In this document: piece by piece, positions 7,101 to 7,927 of the stretch | Layout of the letters: each line of letters opens with the position of its first letter | How positions within the stretch are numbered: the stretch's first letter is position 1 | Source: an uncultured Hungatella sp. | GTDB taxonomy: Bacteria; Bacillota; Clostridia; Lachnospirales; Lachnospiraceae | Assembly (NCBI GenBank): GCA_910588505.1 | Contig: CAJUPQ010000111.1 | Span: 1 to 7,927, forward strand | Length of the DNA: 7,927 nt | Direction: 5' to 3' | Position numbers and translations under genes: made by a program | The notes under the pieces: model-generated | Databases searched by the model: none | What the model was told of the DNA's origin: nothing | What the model saw: the letters and a program-made list of their open reading frames with translations, nothing else

Positions 7101-7680
7101 GAAGCTTCACCGGCTCCTTGATCCTCAGGGCAATAAAAAACTGTTCCAGCTGGCCGAACCGGTTTCCCTGTCCTCTCAGCCCGTCATACACCGCCCGGAT
7201 GCCCATGTCCTGCATAAAGGGCGCGTCCGCGAAATCCCGGAACTCAAACAGCCGCAGCGCCAGGTCATAATCCCTCTTTGCCAGGGCCGCGAAATCCTTA
7301 GCCTCTTTCAGCTGGGAGAGGATCTTTCCAGAATTGCCCGCCTCCAGGCGAAAAGAATAAGGAACCTCTTTTTCTCCTCCGTTGGTCACCAGATAAAAAG
7401 ATCCCTCGATCGTCTCCCCGTATTCCAGATACTTGCTGTTTACTTCATAGCCAATAAAGCACCGAGTCCCCCCAAAAGAGGAATTTATCACTTTCACTCT
7501 GTAATTGGAAGAATATACCAGTCCCTTGCCATGAATGTCATTCTCACTGACCACCGCCAGGTCCCCTCTTACCCTCTCCCCTGTTTTTATCTCTTCCTCT
7601 ATGATCAAAGGCTGCACCGTCAGCTGTGGCACATCCATATCTATGATACCCTTTGCAAGGCGGTTGATCCGCTCTCTCAT
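4108..7680 (-). CDS. Giant modular cytoplasmic protein (DUF5717-like), first gene of the operon
   Basis: A 1190-residue protein of unknown function; I recall this family as DUF5717 from Lachnospiraceae (memory, unchecked). No signal peptide or membrane helix is visible, so it is probably cytoplasmic. Beta-rich segments at about 15-115 (RVKVINSSFGGTRCFIGYEV at 61-80) and about 190-285 suggest two Ig-like or sandwich domains separated by a helical linker. A long helical region (about 300-680), rich in paired amphipathic helices with Tyr/Leu spacing like alpha-solenoid repeats, is followed by a beta segment (685-740), a second helical array (750-1070) and a final beta domain with a helical tail (1075-1190). 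I see no catalytic motif or nucleotide-binding loop. The start is supported by AGGTGA (7692-7687) six bases before ATG. It opens the operon 41 bases ahead of the Hsp70-like gene, so the two products probably act together, with the large protein as scaffold or client-binding partner (inference). Confidence 0.85.
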   Translation of the reverse strand: MRERINRLAKGIIDMDVPQLTVQPLIIEEEIKTGERVRGDLAVVSENDIHGKGLVYSSNYRVKVINSSFGGTRCFIGYEVNSKYLEYGETIEGSFYLVTNGGEKEVPYSFRLEAGNSGKILSQLKEAKDFAALAKRDYDLALRLFEFRDFADAPFMQDMGIRAVYDGLRGQGNRFGQLEQFFIALRIKEPVKLHVEGLKREYYASDQIISDVVEIRREGWGYLPVTVKVEGEFIQSLNRTIQDEEFVDGICRFPYEINPVSLHGGKNYGSITVETMYESIEIDIEAHGMPGGDRSGEHRKYSRYGRYLALRLEYEAGRGEKEKLERLMAEELEQLRMSGSGAMEQEETARLSLMQAELMALLKKYEEAKPFLEACGDIILEQRMEDPQWYCLYEYVSVSVYPDKEKMESLRRLLGKYVEEGKADYLLFYLCTVCDETWSFENPGEVLSRLKVLYGEGCRSPFMYQQALNLWNQMPQLLYGIGAMELQALNFGAKRHLVSEELAVKAAKLSGVNRHFKPLCCRMLKQLYECYDRTEILEAVCSLMIRGGCQRESDFIWYERAVKKQLSLTRLYEYFLYSLPKDYKQAIPKQVLLYFSYEHDLERGCREALYENLVRYVSSESSVYKEYERSISQFAVEQALESRISSRLAVIYEEMIYADMIDSALARALPALLWSYRISCSNKRMKYVVICYEELTEEAVYPLEDGVVYVPIFSREVRILFQDAYGNRYTGIGYVKTRVLDKPELEKRCFEMEPDQPMLLLAACKEAAEKVLDEEGRQILERAISSLPLHTLYRKKLMERLIGYYKKEGAPGGESRILPVLAGDAGFLSKPQRDSLCEALVTHGYMKEAYDMMVRFGSALKEDSLQKLCSRMILDQMFDQDEFLLAVGFGVYEAGKADSVILDYLCEHFNGTCEQMYGVLLKGVKEKVETYDLEERLLGQMMFTGQARQIDQVFALYVTRKKTGESIVRAYFTIKSSEYFLHDVPAMEKVFTYLEGLLWNTIDKGSVSTIYLLALSKYYSGLPALSKEQERLCQIIVDQLLEDGMVFPYFKLLGQQIRIPEDIMDKAMFQYVGQRDSRVELQIRILPQEERFHRDEMKRMYQGIFVKQKVLFEGEIMEYEIYEYKGDERVLVREGSVACDVRDPQDKNSRFSLLNQMSLCLNVKEEEGLREAMVEYVQKNAAVEELFQLI

Positions 7681-7757
7681 GTTCCCTCACCTGTCTTTTG
7701 CCTTCTTGCTGCCTGCCGTTTCTTAAGTTCTGCCTTTTTCGGCTGTCCATTTCTCTC

Positions 7758-7766
7758 ATTCTAGCA
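7758..7766 (-). promoter_or_regulatory. Extended -10 promoter candidate for the operon
   Basis: The minus strand reads TGCTAGAAT: a TGN extension plus TAGAAT (5 of 6 to TATAAT). There is no good -35 at 17 bases, as expected for an extended -10 promoter. Transcription would start near 7751, about 70 bases before the start codon. Confidence 0.45.
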
Positions 7767-7782
7767 TACTTTTTTCCGTTTT

Positions 7783-7811
7783 ACTATATGAAAAAACTCT
7801 CATCCTGCAAA
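7783..7811 (-). promoter_or_regulatory. Sigma-A-type promoter candidate for the operon
   Basis: The minus strand has TTTGCA (7811-7806; 4 of 6 to TTGACA), 17 bases, then TATAGT (7788-7783; 5 of 6 to TATAAT). The start would fall near 7776, giving a leader of about 95 bases that shows no terminator or recognisable riboswitch. Together with the downstream extended -10 it may form a tandem promoter. Confidence 0.5.
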
Positions 7812-7839
7812 TTTCGACAAAATTAAATAAAAAGAGGGC

Positions 7840-7867
7840 TTGCATTTTTTTCATAACGTGATAAAAT
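7840..7867 (+). promoter_or_regulatory. Promoter of the tRNA-Ala gene
   Basis: TAAAAT at 7862-7867 (5 of 6 to TATAAT) lies 8 bases before the mature tRNA 5' end. A weak -35, TTGCAT (7840-7845, the TTG conserved), is 16 bases upstream. The start site would fall almost at the tRNA end, so the primary transcript has a very short leader for RNase P to remove. Confidence 0.55.
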
Positions 7868-7875
7868 AGGGTCAT

Positions 7876-7927
7876 GGGGCATTAGCGCAGTTGGGAGCGC
7901 GCAACATTCGCATTGTTGAGGCCGTGG
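7876..7927 (+). tRNA. tRNA-Ala(CGC), partial: 3' part beyond the window
   Basis: The 5' part folds exactly as a tRNA: acceptor strand GGGGCAT (7876-7882), U8-A9, D-stem GCGC/GCGC (7885-7888/7897-7900) around AGTTGGGA, and anticodon stem CAACA/TGTTG (7902-7906/7914-7918) around TTCGCAT. The anticodon is CGC (7909-7911), which reads the alanine codon GCG. The variable loop is AGGCC, and the first T-stem bases GTGG end the window. G at position 3 fits the G3-U70 identity pair of alanine tRNA, but position 70 is outside the window. Confidence 0.9.

Larger units (their letters stand above)
7681..7875. promoter_or_regulatory. Divergent intergenic region between the operon and the tRNA gene
   Basis: No coding sequence is credible here. 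The region is AT-rich and holds promoter candidates in both directions: two facing the large gene on the minus strand (7758-7766 and 7783-7811) and one facing tRNA-Ala on the plus strand (7840-7867). The -35 elements of the opposed promoters lie about 28 bases apart, so binding of polymerase at one could affect the other. Confidence 0.6.

Noticed and set aside
6787..7764. Plus-strand frame of 325 codons
   Set aside because: Lies wholly opposite the N-terminal part of the 1190-residue gene, is His/Leu/Pro-rich as typical for antisense frames, and has no ribosome binding site; the minus-strand gene has clear start signals and operon context.
1..7927. CRISPR array, phage or toxin-antitoxin module
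   Set aside because: No regularly spaced direct repeats, no phage structural or integrase genes, and no small paired genes with suitable signals are visible.

Overview
The window looks like a chromosomal segment of a Gram-positive anaerobe of the class Clostridia, most likely a Lachnospiraceae relative. The reasons are a T-box riboswitch leader, purine-rich Shine-Dalgarno sites, a MATE pump of the type common in that group, and a gene pair that I recall being annotated there as DUF5717 and DUF5716 (from memory, not checked). All protein genes lie on the minus strand; a partial tRNA gene at the right edge lies on the plus strand.

Layout, in the direction of minus-strand transcription (right to left). 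At 7681-7875 is a divergent intergenic region with minus-strand promoter candidates facing the large gene and a plus-strand promoter for tRNA-Ala(CGC), which is cut off by the window end. Then comes a tight three-gene operon: a 1190-residue cytoplasmic protein of alternating beta and helical blocks (4108-7680); after 41 bases, a 407-residue Hsp70/actin-fold-like protein whose nucleotide-binding motifs are partly degenerate (2843-4066); and, overlapping it by ATGA, a 269-residue TPR-like protein (2037-2846). A MATE-family multidrug/organic cation exporter (466-1839) follows on the same strand.

Between the TPR gene and the MATE gene sits a 162-bp MITE-like inverted repeat (1876-2037) flanked by TA. 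It inserted exactly at the TAG stop codon of the TPR gene and rebuilt the same stop. Removing it leaves 33 bases between that stop and the MATE start codon, so the MATE gene was probably once the fourth gene of the run.

The left edge (114-449) is a complete T-box unit: a near-consensus promoter, Stem I with an AGUA S-turn, an antiterminator with UGGUACCGCGG, and an intrinsic terminator. Its regulated gene begins at or beyond the left edge and cannot be identified. The specifier region reads GGUGG, and the UGGU of the T-box predicts a tRNA ending ACCA, which favours valine (GUG) over glycine or tryptophan.

The most interesting unit is the three-gene operon: an Hsp70-like core, a huge modular partner and a TPR partner suggest an uncharacterised cytoplasmic chaperone-like or scaffold complex. 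The function is not established by the sequence.
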